A stretch of 64,000 nt of DNA, taken from NCBI RefSeq assembly GCF_017565405.1, contig NZ_JAGEKR010000014.1:1-64000 (forward strand), read 5' to 3'. Position numbers and translations under genes: made by a program. Shown here in pieces: positions 1 to 9,034 of this stretch. Positions within the stretch are counted from its first letter, which is position 1, and each line of letters begins with the position of its first letter. The notes under the pieces were generated by a model that was not told the DNA's origin, did no database searches, and saw only the letters and a program-made list of their open reading frames with translations. Source of the stretch: Allobranchiibius sp. CTAmp26. Lineage in GTDB: Bacteria; Actinomycetota; Actinomycetes; Actinomycetales; Dermatophilaceae.

Positions 1-668
1 ATGCTCGATCGATGCCGGGATGACATCGCCCATTCGAGGCATTCACTGTGGAACCATTCGGTCTTTCCCAAAGCCGTCGAAACCCCCAGGGAGCTTTCAA
101 CAGGGTCGCGGCACGATCACCGCTTACTTCGACCCCCGCCCTCACCCACCCCAAACAGCAGATGACGACGAAGCCGAAATTCCAGAAGCCGGACGCGCCT
201 GATGACGCAACCCGGCATTCGCCGTGACCACGCCGGACGTGTCGACGACCCATCGCGCGAACGAGTCATGCATGCGCGATTCCTTTCGACAGTCGTTGCG
301 GGCCACGTGAATGGATTCGGAAACAACGCCGTCCAGGATTGGAAGTTCCGAGATCGTGTGTCCGAACGCGCGGGAGCTACCCGTTCCGGGCTCGCTCTAT
401 GCAAGCCAGAGCAGACCCGGAGAAACCCAGCCGAACCTAGGCAAACCCGGGCAGATCCTTGGCGAACTCGTGACCGATCGACGCCGTGTGCGGTTGCGTG
501 GACGACCCAGCGACGCCCGAAACGAGGAACCCGCACGATCGAGAAGCACGCAGAGACCCCCGCCGGGGATCGCACTCCTGCGGTGAAGGGCACCCGGGTG
601 CGACGATGTCGGCGGCCGGAGTTTCGACGCCGACACGGCGGTGGCCCAGGTGATCGGAGAGCAAACCC
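1..668. other. Region without a recognisable gene upstream of the formate dehydrogenase operon
   Basis: No convincing coding sequence is visible on either strand. Open frames here are GC-driven, rich in Arg and Pro, and lack ribosome binding sites or recognisable motifs. No tRNA, including tRNA-Sec, could be folded by eye. A purine-rich GGAGAG at about 655-660 precedes the formate dehydrogenase start at 669, so the promoter of that operon probably lies in this stretch. Confidence 0.5.
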
Positions 669-3600
669 ATGGTGACACCGCTGCGTTGGCCCGTCCTGCG
701 CCAGATCACCTCCGGTGACCCGAGCGGCAGGCACCACGCGGCCACGTCGAAGGCCACCGAGGAGCTGACCGCGCGGACTGCGACCGCCGACAAGGTGGTG
801 GGGTCGATCTGCCCGTTCTGCGCGGTGGGGTGCGCCCAGAAGGTCTACGTCAAGGACGACGAGGTCGTCCAGATCGAGGGCGACAAGGACTCCCCCATCA
901 GCCGGGGGCGGTTGTGTCCCAAGGGTTCCGCGACCCTGGAGCTCACGACGGGTGACGCGCGCGAACGGCACGTGCTCTACCGGCGCCCGTACGCCACCGA
1001 CTGGGAGCGTCTCGACCTGGACGAGGCGATGCGGATGGTCGTCGAGCGGGTCCTGAGCGCACGGTCCGACGGCTGGCAGGACGAGGACGACGAGGGCCGC
1101 AAGACGCGACGCACGATGGGGCTCGCCAGCCTGGGCGGTGCCACCTTGGACAACGAGGAGAACTACCTCATCAAGAAGCTGCTCACCTCCCTCGGGGTGG
1201 TGCAGGTCGAGAACCAGGCGCGGGTCTGCCACAGCTCGACCGTGGCTGCGCTGGGTACGTCGTTCGGGCGCGGTGGCTCCACGACATACCTGCAGGATTT
1301 GGCGAACTCCGACTGCATCGTGATCGAGGGCTCCAACTTCGCCGAGGCCCACCCGGTGGGATTCCAATGGGTGATGGAGGCGAAGGCGCGCGGCGCCAAG
1401 ATCATCCACATCGACCCGCGGTTCTCGCGCACCAGCGCGCTGGCCGACCTCTACGTACCCATCCGGGCAGGCACCGACATCGCATGGCTGGGCGGCCTGA
1501 TCAACCATGTGCTGAGCACCGACTCCTACTTCCACGAGTACGTCCTCAACTACACCAACGCCGCGACGATCCTCACCGAGGACTTCCAGGACACCGAGGA
1601 CCTCGACGGGGTCTTCTCCGGTCTCGACCGCGACGGCAGCATCTACGACCCGTCCTCCTGGCAGTACGACGGGGTGCAGGTCGCGGCGGCGTCCGGCGCC
1701 CGGGACAGCGGGTACAGCGAGAAGGTGCAGGAGGGCTCCAGCACCGACGAGTCGGGGCACTCGCACTCGTTCGGCTCCGGAGGGCCGTCGCTGCGCGGCA
1801 AGTGGCACCGGGACGAGACCCTGCAGGACCCGCGATGCGTCTTCCAGGTGCTGCGACGGCACTACGCGCGCTACACCCCGGAGATGGTCCACGAGGTGTG
1901 CGGTGTCCCGCCTGAGCTCTTCCACCAGGTGGCCGACGCGTTGATTGCCAACTCCGGCCGCGAGCGCACGTCCGCGTTCGCGTACGCCGTGGGGTGGACC
2001 CAGCACACCGTGGGGACCCAGTACATCCGCACCGCCAGCATCCTGCAGCTGCTGCTCGGCAACATCGGCCGCCCGGGTGGCGGGGTGATGGCGTTGCGCG
2101 GGCACGCCAGCATCCAAGGTTCCAGCGACATCCCGACGCTCTTCGACCTGCTGCCGGGCTACATCCCGACCCCGCACGCGCACCGCCACGAGACCCTCGA
2201 GGACTTCATCACGGCCGATGAGGGCGAGGTCGGTTTTTGGTCGAACATGCGCTCCTACATGGTCAGTCTGCTCAAGGCCTGGTGGGGCGATGCCGCCACC
2301 GACGCGAACGACTTCTGCTTCGACTACCTGCCGCGGATCACCGGCAGCCACAGCACGTACGACACCGTGCAGGAGCAGCTGGCCGGGCGGTGCAAGGGCT
2401 ACTTCCTGATGGGAGAGAACCCCGCGGTCGGGTCAGCGAACGCCGGCCTGCAGCGGCAGGGGATGGCCAAGCTGGACTGGCTGGTAGTGCGCGACTTCTC
2501 CCTCATCGAGAGTGCCACCTGGTGGAAGGACGGGCCGGAGATCGCCACCGGTGAGATGAGCACCGAGCAGATCGGCACCGAGGTCTTCTTCTTCCCGGCA
2601 GCCGCTCACACCGAGAAGAGCGGCACCTTCACCAACACCAACCGGCTGCTGCAGTGGCACCAGGCGGCGATCGAGCCCGCGGACGACCGGCGCAGCGACC
2701 TGTGGTTCGCGTGGCACCTCGGACAAATGATCCGCGAGCAGCTCGCGGGCTCCACCGACGAGCGGGACCGGCCGGTGCTCGACCTGACCTGGGACTACCC
2801 GCTGGAGGGCCCGCAGCGCGAGCCGAGCGCCGAGGCGGTCCTCGCCGAGATCAACGGGACGGACGCGGACGGCAAGCCGCTGTCGGCGTACACCGAGCTG
2901 AAGCCCGACGGGTCGACCTCGTGCGGGTGCTGGATCTACGCCGGGTGCCGCGCCGACGGGGTCAACCAGACGGCCCGCCGCCGCCCGCACACCGAGCAGG
3001 GACCGGCGGGCCTGGAGTGGGGCTGGGCCTGGCCGGCGAACCGGCGCGCCCTCTACAACCGGGCCTCGGCCGATCCCGAGGGACGGCCGTGGAGCGAGCG
3101 CAAGAAGCTCGTCTGGTGGGACGAGGAGAAGGGACGCTGGGTCGGTGACGACGTCCCCGACATGCAGCCGGACAAGCCGCCGTCGTACCGGCCGGACGAG
3201 GACGCGACGGGCGTCGACGCGTTGTCCGGGATCGATCCGTTCATCATGCAGTCGGACGGCAAGGGGTGGCTGTACGCGCCCGCGGGGCTGGTCGACGGGC
3301 CGCTGCCGACGCACTACGAACCGCAGGAGTCGCCGTTCGAGAACGCCATCTACCCGGACCAGCGTCAGAGTCCGGTGCGGATGCTGGTGATCCGTAAGGG
3401 CAACCGCTACCACCCGAGCGGCAAGGACCCGGGCGCCGACGTGTTCCCGTTCGTGCTCACGACCTACCGCCTCACCGAGCACTTCACCGCCGGCGGAATG
3501 ACCCGGTGGCTGTCCCGGCTGGCCGAGCTGCAGCCGGCGATGTTCGCCGAGGTGTCACCTCAGCTCGCGGAGAAGCGCGGGCTGCACAACGGCGGCTGGG

Positions 3601-3932
3601 CGACCGTCGTCTCGGCCCGCAGCGCGATCGAGGTGCGGGTGCTCGTGACCCACCGGATGCGCCCACTGACGGTGGCCGGCACCCAACTGCACCAGATCGG
3701 CATGCCTTACCACTGGGGTGGCAACGGCCTCACGACCGGAGATGCGATGAACAACCTGAGCTCGATCGCGATGGACCCCAACGCGCACATCCAGGAGGTG
3801 AAGGCGCTGACCGTGGACATCCGGCCCGGACGCCGGCCACGCGGCGCGGACCTGCCGAAGTTCGTACAGGAGTACCGCCGTCGTGCCGGCATCGACGAGC
3901 ACACCGGTGTCGAGCACGGGGTGATGTCATGA
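669..3932 (+). CDS. Formate dehydrogenase major (alpha) subunit, molybdopterin, Cys form
   Basis: This 1087-aa protein should oxidise formate to CO2 at a bis-MGD molybdenum or tungsten centre. Residues C48, C51, C55 and C83 form the N-terminal [4Fe-4S] motif (CPFCAVGC, then CPKG). The active-site segment ENQARVCHS carries Cys187 (TGC at 1227-1229) where E. coli FdnG and many actinobacterial homologues have selenocysteine. Length and the C-terminal molybdopterin-binding domain fit the FdnG/FdoG family. A purine-rich GGAGAG precedes the ATG. The first residues (LRWPVLRQ) show no twin-arginine signal. The stop overlaps the next start as ATGA, so the three subunits form one operon. Family assignment is secure; side of the membrane and in vivo substrate are inferred. 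Confidence 0.95.
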   Translation: MVTPLRWPVLRQITSGDPSGRHHAATSKATEELTARTATADKVVGSICPFCAVGCAQKVYVKDDEVVQIEGDKDSPISRGRLCPKGSATLELTTGDARERHVLYRRPYATDWERLDLDEAMRMVVERVLSARSDGWQDEDDEGRKTRRTMGLASLGGATLDNEENYLIKKLLTSLGVVQVENQARVCHSSTVAALGTSFGRGGSTTYLQDLANSDCIVIEGSNFAEAHPVGFQWVMEAKARGAKIIHIDPRFSRTSALADLYVPIRAGTDIAWLGGLINHVLSTDSYFHEYVLNYTNAATILTEDFQDTEDLDGVFSGLDRDGSIYDPSSWQYDGVQVAAASGARDSGYSEKVQEGSSTDESGHSHSFGSGGPSLRGKWHRDETLQDPRCVFQVLRRHYARYTPEMVHEVCGVPPELFHQVADALIANSGRERTSAFAYAVGWTQHTVGTQYIRTASILQLLLGNIGRPGGGVMALRGHASIQGSSDIPTLFDLLPGYIPTPHAHRHETLEDFITADEGEVGFWSNMRSYMVSLLKAWWGDAATDANDFCFDYLPRITGSHSTYDTVQEQLAGRCKGYFLMGENPAVGSANAGLQRQGMAKLDWLVVRDFSLIESATWWKDGPEIATGEMSTEQIGTEVFFFPAAAHTEKSGTFTNTNRLLQWHQAAIEPADDRRSDLWFAWHLGQMIREQLAGSTDERDRPVLDLTWDYPLEGPQREPSAEAVLAEINGTDADGKPLSAYTELKPDGSTSCGCWIYAGCRADGVNQTARRRPHTEQGPAGLEWGWAWPANRRALYNRASADPEGRPWSERKKLVWWDEEKGRWVGDDVPDMQPDKPPSYRPDEDATGVDALSGIDPFIMQSDGKGWLYAPAGLVDGPLPTHYEPQESPFENAIYPDQRQSPVRMLVIRKGNRYHPSGKDPGADVFPFVLTTYRLTEHFTAGGMTRWLSRLAELQPAMFAEVSPQLAEKRGLHNGGWATVVSARSAIEVRVLVTHRMRPLTVAGTQLHQIGMPYHWGGNGLTTGDAMNNLSSIAMDPNAHIQEVKALTVDIRPGRRPRGADLPKFVQEYRRRAGIDEHTGVEHGVMS

Positions 3933-4735
3933 GCGCCGTCGAGCTCGGGATGCCGCGCGTCGGCTTCTTCACCGACACCAGCGTGTGTATCGGCTGCAAG
4001 GCCTGCGAGGTCGCGTGCAAGGAGTGGAACGTCGTCCCCGCCAAGGGCGCGCTGGATCTGACGGGTGAGTCGTTCGACAACACCTCGGAGCTGTCGGCCG
4101 ACTCCTGGCGGCACGTCGCGTTCATCGAGCAGCAGGTGCAGACCCCCACGGAGACCGGGTCGGCCGAGGGCGTGCGGTGGCTGATGTCCTCCGACGTGTG
4201 CAAGCACTGCACGCACTCCGCGTGCCTCGACGTGTGCCCGACCGGGTCGCTCTTCCGCACCGAGTTCGGCACGGTCGTCGTCCAACAGGACATCTGCAAC
4301 GGCTGCGGGTACTGCGTGTCCGCGTGCCCGTACGGCGTCATCGCCCAGCGCGAGGATGACGGGCGCGTCTTCAAGTGCACGATGTGCTACGACCGGCTGA
4401 AGGTCGGATCGGAACCGGCGTGCGCCCAGGCGTGCCCGACCCAGTCCATCCAGTTCGGCGACCTCGACGAGTTGCGGGGTCGTGCGCAGGCCCGGGTCGA
4501 GGAACTGCACGCCGCCGGGCAGGACAAGGCCCGGCTGTACGGCGAGAGCCCGGACGACGGAGTCGGCGGTGCCGGCGCGTTCTTCCTGCTGCTCGACGAG
4601 CCGGAGGTCTACGGCTTGCCGCCGGACCCGGTGGTCACCACCCGCGACGTGGGCGCCATGTGGCGCCGAGCCGGTGCGGCCGCGGCGACCCTGCTGGCCG
4701 GCGTGGCGGCGGCGTACCTCACGGACCGCGGATGA
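3929..4735 (+). CDS. Formate dehydrogenase iron-sulfur (beta) subunit
   Basis: This 268-aa electron-transfer subunit passes electrons from the alpha subunit to the membrane subunit. Four ferredoxin-type cysteine clusters are visible: CIGCKACEVAC near residues 20-30, CKHCTHSACLDVCP, CNGCGYCVSACP and CTMCYDRL followed by CAQACP. This matches the four [4Fe-4S] arrangement of FdnH/HybA proteins. The last 25 residues form an Ala/Leu-rich hydrophobic segment starting at MWRRAG, a likely membrane anchor as in FdnH. The start overlaps the alpha-subunit stop as ATGA, and the gene's own stop overlaps the following start in the same way, implying translational coupling. Confidence 0.95.
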   Translation: MSAVELGMPRVGFFTDTSVCIGCKACEVACKEWNVVPAKGALDLTGESFDNTSELSADSWRHVAFIEQQVQTPTETGSAEGVRWLMSSDVCKHCTHSACLDVCPTGSLFRTEFGTVVVQQDICNGCGYCVSACPYGVIAQREDDGRVFKCTMCYDRLKVGSEPACAQACPTQSIQFGDLDELRGRAQARVEELHAAGQDKARLYGESPDDGVGGAGAFFLLLDEPEVYGLPPDPVVTTRDVGAMWRRAGAAAATLLAGVAAAYLTDRG

Positions 4736-5655
4736 GTCCCCGGCGCGGCCCGCAGGAGGAGTTCACGTCCTACTACGGCAGGCCGATCCTCAAGCCACCC
4801 ACCTGGGCACCGTTGGATATCGCCGGCTACCTCTTCGCCGGAGGACTCGCCGGTGCTTCGTCCGCGCTCGCGGCAGGTGCCGAGCTGACCGGCCGTTCCG
4901 CGCTGGCCCGAGCGACCAGGCTGACGGCTCTCGGCGCCATCGGGGTGTCGTTCGTCGCGCTGGTCCACGACCTGGGGCGTCCGGCCCGTTTCGTGAACAT
5001 GTTGCGCGTCGCCAAACCGACGTCGCCGATGAGCATGGGCTCGTGGCTGCTGTCGGCGTACGCGCCGCTCGTCGGGCTGGCAGCCGGCGCCGAGCTGGTG
5101 CCTCTCCCGGTGCTGCGGCGAGTCGCGCCGACCGCCGGCCGTGGCGCTGCGGTGCTGGGCGCGGGCGTCGCGACCTACACCGCCGTGCTCATCGGCGACA
5201 CCGCGGTGCCGACCTGGCATGACGCGCACCGTCACCTGCCCTTCGTCTTCGCAGGGTCCGCGGCGGCCAGCGCGGGCGGGGTGGCGAGCGCACTCACGCC
5301 GCTTGCCCAGTCCGCGCCGGCCCGTCGGCTGGCCGTGGCCGCCGCCGCGGCGGAGCTCGTGGCGACCACGGCGATGGAACGCAGCGGGCACCTGTCCATG
5401 GAGACACTGCACGAGGGTCGGGCGCGCACGCTGATGACGTCGGCCAAGGGCCTCACCGGCGGCGGCGCGCTGGTGCTGGGTGCGTTGGGGGGCCGGTACC
5501 GGGCGGCCGCCGCGGTCGGCGGGCTGGCGCTCGCCGCTGGATCGGTCTGCCTGCGGTTCGGCATCTTCGAGGCGGGACGGGAGTCGACCATCGATCCCAA
5601 GTACGTCGTGCAGCCACAGCGTGAAGCCATGCGCTCGCAGGCACCTGTCGCCTAG
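4732..5655 (+). CDS. NrfD/PsrC-type membrane subunit of formate dehydrogenase
   Basis: This 307-aa polytopic protein has about eight hydrophobic Ala/Gly-rich segments and belongs to the NrfD/PsrC quinone-interacting family. The N-terminal tail contains YYGRPILKPPTW, typical of NrfD subunits in actinobacterial formate dehydrogenases. A conserved HDLGRPARFVNMLR segment lies between early helices. It replaces the cytochrome b subunit (FdnI) of the E. coli enzyme, so electrons probably go to menaquinone without a haem b relay. Its ATGA overlap with the beta-subunit gene makes it the last gene of the operon. The family call is firm; quinone specificity is inferred. Confidence 0.88.
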   Translation: MSPRRGPQEEFTSYYGRPILKPPTWAPLDIAGYLFAGGLAGASSALAAGAELTGRSALARATRLTALGAIGVSFVALVHDLGRPARFVNMLRVAKPTSPMSMGSWLLSAYAPLVGLAAGAELVPLPVLRRVAPTAGRGAAVLGAGVATYTAVLIGDTAVPTWHDAHRHLPFVFAGSAAASAGGVASALTPLAQSAPARRLAVAAAAAELVATTAMERSGHLSMETLHEGRARTLMTSAKGLTGGGALVLGALGGRYRAAAAVGGLALAAGSVCLRFGIFEAGRESTIDPKYVVQPQREAMRSQAPVA

Positions 5656-5734
5656 CGCGCAGCCCGCGGCGTCGACGTCGAACGACGAGTGAGCACCTGA
5701 GCTGCGACGTCCGCGTAGGTCGTCGCCTCAGATC

Positions 5735-5756
5735 ATGGCCCTCAAAGCCGGGCCAT
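5735..5756 (+). terminator. Hairpin downstream of the formate dehydrogenase operon
   Basis: Seven-base perfect arms (ATGGCCC and GGGCCAT) enclose an 8-nt loop about 80 bp after the stop at 5655. No T-run follows, so this could be a weak or factor-assisted terminator. No other end signal is seen before the next gene. Confidence 0.4.
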
Positions 5757-5769
5757 CCTCCGCCGACCG

Positions 5770-5794
5770 GTTTGTCGAAGCGCGGACCGGTTAG
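5770..5794 (+). promoter_or_regulatory. Candidate SigB/SigF-class promoter upstream of the GAF-ANTAR gene
   Basis: GTTT at 5770-5773 is followed after exactly 15 nt by GGTTAG at 5789-5794. This resembles the GTTT-N15-GGGTA pattern of actinobacterial SigF/SigB-type sigma factors. It lies about 265 bp before the GAF-ANTAR start at 6061, in a roughly 400-bp stretch with no other recognisable feature. The -10 element deviates at one or two positions. A sigma factor of this class is encoded about 3.5 kb downstream, which makes the match more plausible but not proven. Confidence 0.35.
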
Positions 5795-6060
5795 GCTGCT
5801 TGCATTGGATCTGCTGCCCCAGACCTCGGTGGCCGGAGCTGACGTATTCAGCAACCGCTGCCGAGAGGTCATGACATGGGCGTTTCCCTTGCGCGACGCA
5901 TCGTCAGCGGTGACGGCGTACCGGTCCGGTCCGGTGCGCCGACGGCCGATGTGAGCGCGCGATGAACAGCCCGCTCGTAGCGTCTCATCAAGATCCGTGT
6001 TACATCCGGCAAGTTGCCGCACGCACGGGCCCCTGAGTTACTACAGAAGCTGGTCACGAG

Positions 6061-6792
6061 ATGTCTGAAAGCAGTTCTCACGAACGGCAGCGCTACGAGC
6101 TGGTGTCGGACCTGCCGCAGGGCCTGCGTCAGTCCCTGGATCCGGGTCGACGGATGCAGGCGGGGGTGAATCTGGCGGTGTCTCTGCTGGAAGGGTGCGA
6201 CCACGCCGGGCTGACCCTGGTCGATGGTGAGAAGATCACGTCCGGTGCGAGCAGCGATCACGTCGGCGCCCGGGCGGACGCCATTCAGCATGAGCTGCGC
6301 GAAGGGCCCTGCGTGGCCGTCGCCCACTTGGAGAGTCGCACCGTCTTCGTGCCGGACCTGGCCCGGGACGAACGGTGGCCCCGATGGGCGAAGAAAGTCA
6401 CTGATGAGCTGCAGGTCAGCAGCTTGTTGTCGCTGTTGCTTTTCAGCCATCACGGTTCGTCCGGCGCGTTGAACCTCTATGCCACTCGGGGTAATGAGTT
6501 CACTTCGGACGACTTCGCTGTGGCCGAGACGCTCGCCGCACACTTATCCGTCGCGGTCGCCGACGGGCTGGAGATCGAGAACCGTGGCAGGGGGATGGTC
6601 AGCCGCACGATCATCGGTCAGGCCGAGGGCATTCTGATGGAGCGTTACGGAATCGGGGCCGAGGAGGCGTTCGCGTTCTTGCGCCGGTCTTCCCAAGATG
6701 CCAATCGCAAGCTCGTCCAGGTGGCGCAGGATCTCGTGCAGACCCGTGAGCTGCCGGGCACCACCCCCCTGGCCGGCACGGCTCACCACTGA
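6061..6792 (+). CDS. GAF and ANTAR domain regulator (first of three)
   Basis: A 243-aa cytoplasmic protein with an N-terminal GAF sensor domain (about residues 30-170, including EGPCVAV) and a C-terminal ANTAR RNA-binding domain (about 178-230). The ANTAR hallmarks are IGQAEGILMERYG and the following helix EEAFAFLRRSSQDANRKL. ANTAR proteins act as transcription antiterminators that bind paired hexaloop hairpins. Two more GAF-ANTAR genes of the same layout lie at 7.3-8.8 kb. The start at 6061 has only a weak GAAG upstream. The signal sensed by the GAF domain cannot be read from the sequence. Confidence 0.92.
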   Translation: MSESSSHERQRYELVSDLPQGLRQSLDPGRRMQAGVNLAVSLLEGCDHAGLTLVDGEKITSGASSDHVGARADAIQHELREGPCVAVAHLESRTVFVPDLARDERWPRWAKKVTDELQVSSLLSLLLFSHHGSSGALNLYATRGNEFTSDDFAVAETLAAHLSVAVADGLEIENRGRGMVSRTIIGQAEGILMERYGIGAEEAFAFLRRSSQDANRKLVQVAQDLVQTRELPGTTPLAGTAHH

Positions 6793-7024
6793 GGGCACGT
6801 CGTCGCCACAGGCGGGTGAGCGAAGCGGCCATTTGGTGCGGACCTCGTGACGGCGAGCAATAATCCTGCCCTTTGCCCCGCCGTTCCCAATAATCCGTTC
6901 AGCACAACACACACTGGTGAAACGCCAGGGCTCGGCTATTGTTCACTGCAACGAATATGCCGCCCTGGACCTTGGCGGGACACAACTGGCGTTGTCCGGT
7001 TTGCTGCTGCACGGAGGTCCAGGT

Positions 7025-7285
7025 ATGAACATTCCCCTCGAAGCGGGCCCGCATCGCGTCGTCGGCGTGCCATCGCCCGTCGATGCGCCCGCAGTCGATC
7101 TGGCTCAACTCGACGTGCCGGAGTTGATGCTGCGATTGGCTCAGGTGGAACGTGAGATTCGCCAGGTGCCGAGCGCCAGCATCACCACCGACGACGGTGA
7201 GTTGAATCCGCGGTTTCGTGCCTTGGTGCTGCGCGAGGCGGCTTTGGTGGCCGCGCTGCGCGGACCGCGAGGTGCCGGTCGCTGA
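7025..7285 (+). CDS. Small hypothetical protein (86 aa)
   Basis: An 86-aa protein that I do not recognise. The start is fixed by a strong GGAGGT at 7013-7018, six bases before the ATG; the frame is open further upstream but without a better signal. The C-terminal half is predicted helical and charged, with a run like LDVPELMLRLAQVEREIRQ that could form a short coiled coil. No membrane segment or signal peptide is seen. It sits between GAF-ANTAR genes on opposite strands and converges with the gene that ends at 7336. Confidence 0.6.
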   Translation: MNIPLEAGPHRVVGVPSPVDAPAVDLAQLDVPELMLRLAQVEREIRQVPSASITTDDGELNPRFRALVLREAALVAALRGPRGAGR

Positions 7286-7335
7286 CCGGTCGCACCTGCC
7301 CGGTACGACGGCGCCGCGTCGTCATCGATACCGCG

Positions 7336-8058
7336 TCAGGGTGTGCCCCACGCGATGTCCTCGAGGGTGCCGTCGATGGCCTCGGCTGCGACCTTGGCCA
7401 GGGGCTGCCGGGTCCGTCGGGCGTGGGCGCGGACGGCGTCGAACGCTTGAGTGAGGGAAACGCCGTGGCGCTCGGCCAGGATCCCCTTGGCCTGCTCGAT
7501 CACGACGCGGCTTTCGAGAGCCCGCTGAAGTTGTCCGCTGAGGCCTTGATGGTGCTGGATAATGCGTTCCTGCAGTAATGCGATGGTCGCGATGTCGGCC
7601 AAACCCTGGGCCAGGTGCGCATTGTCCTCGGACAATCCCCCCGGGCCGGTCTGGAACAGGTTCATCGCGCCGATCACGCGATCTCGCAGGCGCATGGGGA
7701 CGGCATGGACGGTGGTGTAGTTGCCTGCTCGCACGGCGGCGGCGAACGTGGGCCACCGGCGCTCGGCGGCTGCTTGGTCGACGTTGATGACGGGCTCCCC
7801 CAGCCGGAATGCATCAAGGCACGGGCCCTCATCCTGTTGCAACTCGAACAACTCCAGGACGCGAGTCTCTTCCGAGGACGCCGCGAGCAGCTGGAGCTGT
7901 CCGTCCCGGTCAACGAGCATCAGACCGGCTGCATCGGCGTCGAGCAACTCGACGGTGCGACGTGCCAGAGTGTGCATGAGATCGATGGGGTCGAATGCGT
8001 CGACCAACGTGTCAGCCAGTTCGATGAACACCTCGACGAGGCGTCGTTGAGTGGGCAT
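7336..8058 (-). CDS. GAF and ANTAR domain regulator (second of three)
   Basis: A 240-aa protein with a GAF domain (about residues 10-160, with VELLDADAAGLMLVD and DEGPCLDAF) and an ANTAR domain (about 175-230, with IEQAKGILAERHGVS and AFDAVRAHARRTRQ). It is predicted to be a cytosolic signal-responsive RNA-binding antiterminator. The ATG at 8058 is chosen because homologues start with a similar QRLVEVF segment. A GTG at 8076 that overlaps the upstream stop as GTGA is an alternative. It is the second gene of a two-gene minus-strand operon with the GAF-ANTAR gene starting at 8795. Confidence 0.9.
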   Translation of the reverse strand: MPTQRRLVEVFIELADTLVDAFDPIDLMHTLARRTVELLDADAAGLMLVDRDGQLQLLAASSEETRVLELFELQQDEGPCLDAFRLGEPVINVDQAAAERRWPTFAAAVRAGNYTTVHAVPMRLRDRVIGAMNLFQTGPGGLSEDNAHLAQGLADIATIALLQERIIQHHQGLSGQLQRALESRVVIEQAKGILAERHGVSLTQAFDAVRAHARRTRQPLAKVAAEAIDGTLEDIAWGTP

Positions 8059-8072
8059 AGGCGACTCATTCC

Positions 8073-8795
8073 TCACCGATGGTTGTCCGAGCTGTCGGAT
8101 TCTGGTGCGAAGGTGAGCTTCCGCCCGACCACATCTGCCGCGATCGCCGCGACAGAACGCTCATCGGCGAATGCATGCGCACGGAGCAGCAGCAGGGCTT
8201 CAGGGAGACCTACGGCCGCCTGTACGGAGATCATTCCGGTCGCTTGGTGCACCTGAGCACGATCGTGGTGCGGGTCGAGCAGGTCGGGATGCAGGACGCC
8301 CTCGACTTGGACCTCGTCTTGCAGGAGCAGCAGGATGCGGCAGGCTGCAGTAGCGAATTCCATTGCGTGCGCTACGTCGTCTGGTGTGAGATCCCCCGGG
8401 GTGTCGCGGTAGAGGTCCATGACTCCCACGGGCTCCCCGTCGTTGAACGGGAAAGCGAAGACAGCTTCGATGCCGGCCTGCAGAGCAGGGGTCGCGAGAC
8501 CCGGCCAGCGACGTGGGCCTGACTCCCGGAACCGGGGGTGCAAGACGGGTCTGTTGAGGGCCGACGCTTCCTGGCAGGGGCCCTCGCCCAGGCTGAACTG
8601 AAGTTCCTCCAGCAGCGCGGCGACCTCGTCGGTCGCGGCGACGAGCCCTTCGGATCCCCGAAAGCTCATCAGCCCGATACCGACGCCGGTGACCGGCAGA
8701 GCCTCGTGGCACATATCGCACAGTGCTTGCAGGAGCGATCTGTTGCCCAGATCCGCTGACTCGAGTTCGCGCAGGATCTCTTGTGCGGTGTTCAT
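8073..8795 (-). CDS. GAF and ANTAR domain regulator (third of three)
   Basis: A 240-aa GAF-ANTAR protein. The GAF domain spans about residues 25-165, with GEGPCQEA and the helper phrase FPFNDGEPVGVMDLYR. The ANTAR helices cover about 180-230, with VHQATGMISVQAAVG and LLLLRAHAFADERSV. The ATG at 8795 has GAGGTG about 7 bases upstream, a better start than the open frame beginning at 8828. It heads a minus-strand pair with the next GAF-ANTAR gene and is divergent from the sigma-factor transcription unit. The divergence from the other two copies suggests different signals or RNA targets. Confidence 0.9.
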   Translation of the reverse strand: MNTAQEILRELESADLGNRSLLQALCDMCHEALPVTGVGIGLMSFRGSEGLVAATDEVAALLEELQFSLGEGPCQEASALNRPVLHPRFRESGPRRWPGLATPALQAGIEAVFAFPFNDGEPVGVMDLYRDTPGDLTPDDVAHAMEFATAACRILLLLQDEVQVEGVLHPDLLDPHHDRAQVHQATGMISVQAAVGLPEALLLLRAHAFADERSVAAIAADVVGRKLTFAPESDSSDNHR

Positions 8796-8922
8796 GCCTG
8801 CACCTCGCTCGGGGAAGGAATCATCCATCAGGTGAATCCGACGCCGGGGTCTGGGGGCAGTCGCTTTTGGGACACTCCAAACCTACACCGCACGGCCCTG
8901 CGACCGACTCCCGGTCATCCCT

Positions 8923-8949
8923 TGACACCGGCCCCGAACGTTGCAAAAT
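8923..8949 (+). promoter_or_regulatory. Candidate housekeeping promoter of the sigma-factor unit
   Basis: A perfect TTGACA at 8923-8928 is followed by CAAAAT at 8944-8949 (15-bp spacer; shifting the -10 by one or two bases gives 16-17). It would produce a leader of about 180 nt before the small ORF at 9135. The -10 is imperfect and no experimental data are visible, so this is a consensus match only. Confidence 0.4.
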
Positions 8950-8986
8950 GTACGTAGCGCTGCTCATGGCTGGCGCCCCACCTCAG

Positions 8987-9034
8987 ACCCCGGTGGTACG
9001 TCCCTCAGGGAAGTGCTTCGAACCGGGGTTTCCT
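8987..9034 (+). promoter_or_regulatory. Nested hairpin with pyrimidine tail in the sigma-factor leader (possible attenuator)
   Basis: An outer 8-bp stem pairs ACCCCGGT (8987-8994) with ACCGGGGT (9022-9029). Inside it a second small hairpin TCCC-TCA-GGGA sits at 9001-9011. The outer stem is followed directly by TTCCTGTTTCC. This resembles an intrinsic terminator placed between a promoter and its gene. Three ANTAR-domain antiterminator genes lie within 3 kb, but no clear pair of hexanucleotide loops (the known ANTAR target) was identified by eye. Confidence 0.4.

Noticed and set aside
117-2351. A 744-codon open frame on the minus strand opposite formate dehydrogenase
   Set aside because: It is antisense to a clear Mo-oxidoreductase gene, rich in Arg, Val and Gly, and has no recognisable motif. 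Long antisense frames are expected in high-GC DNA.
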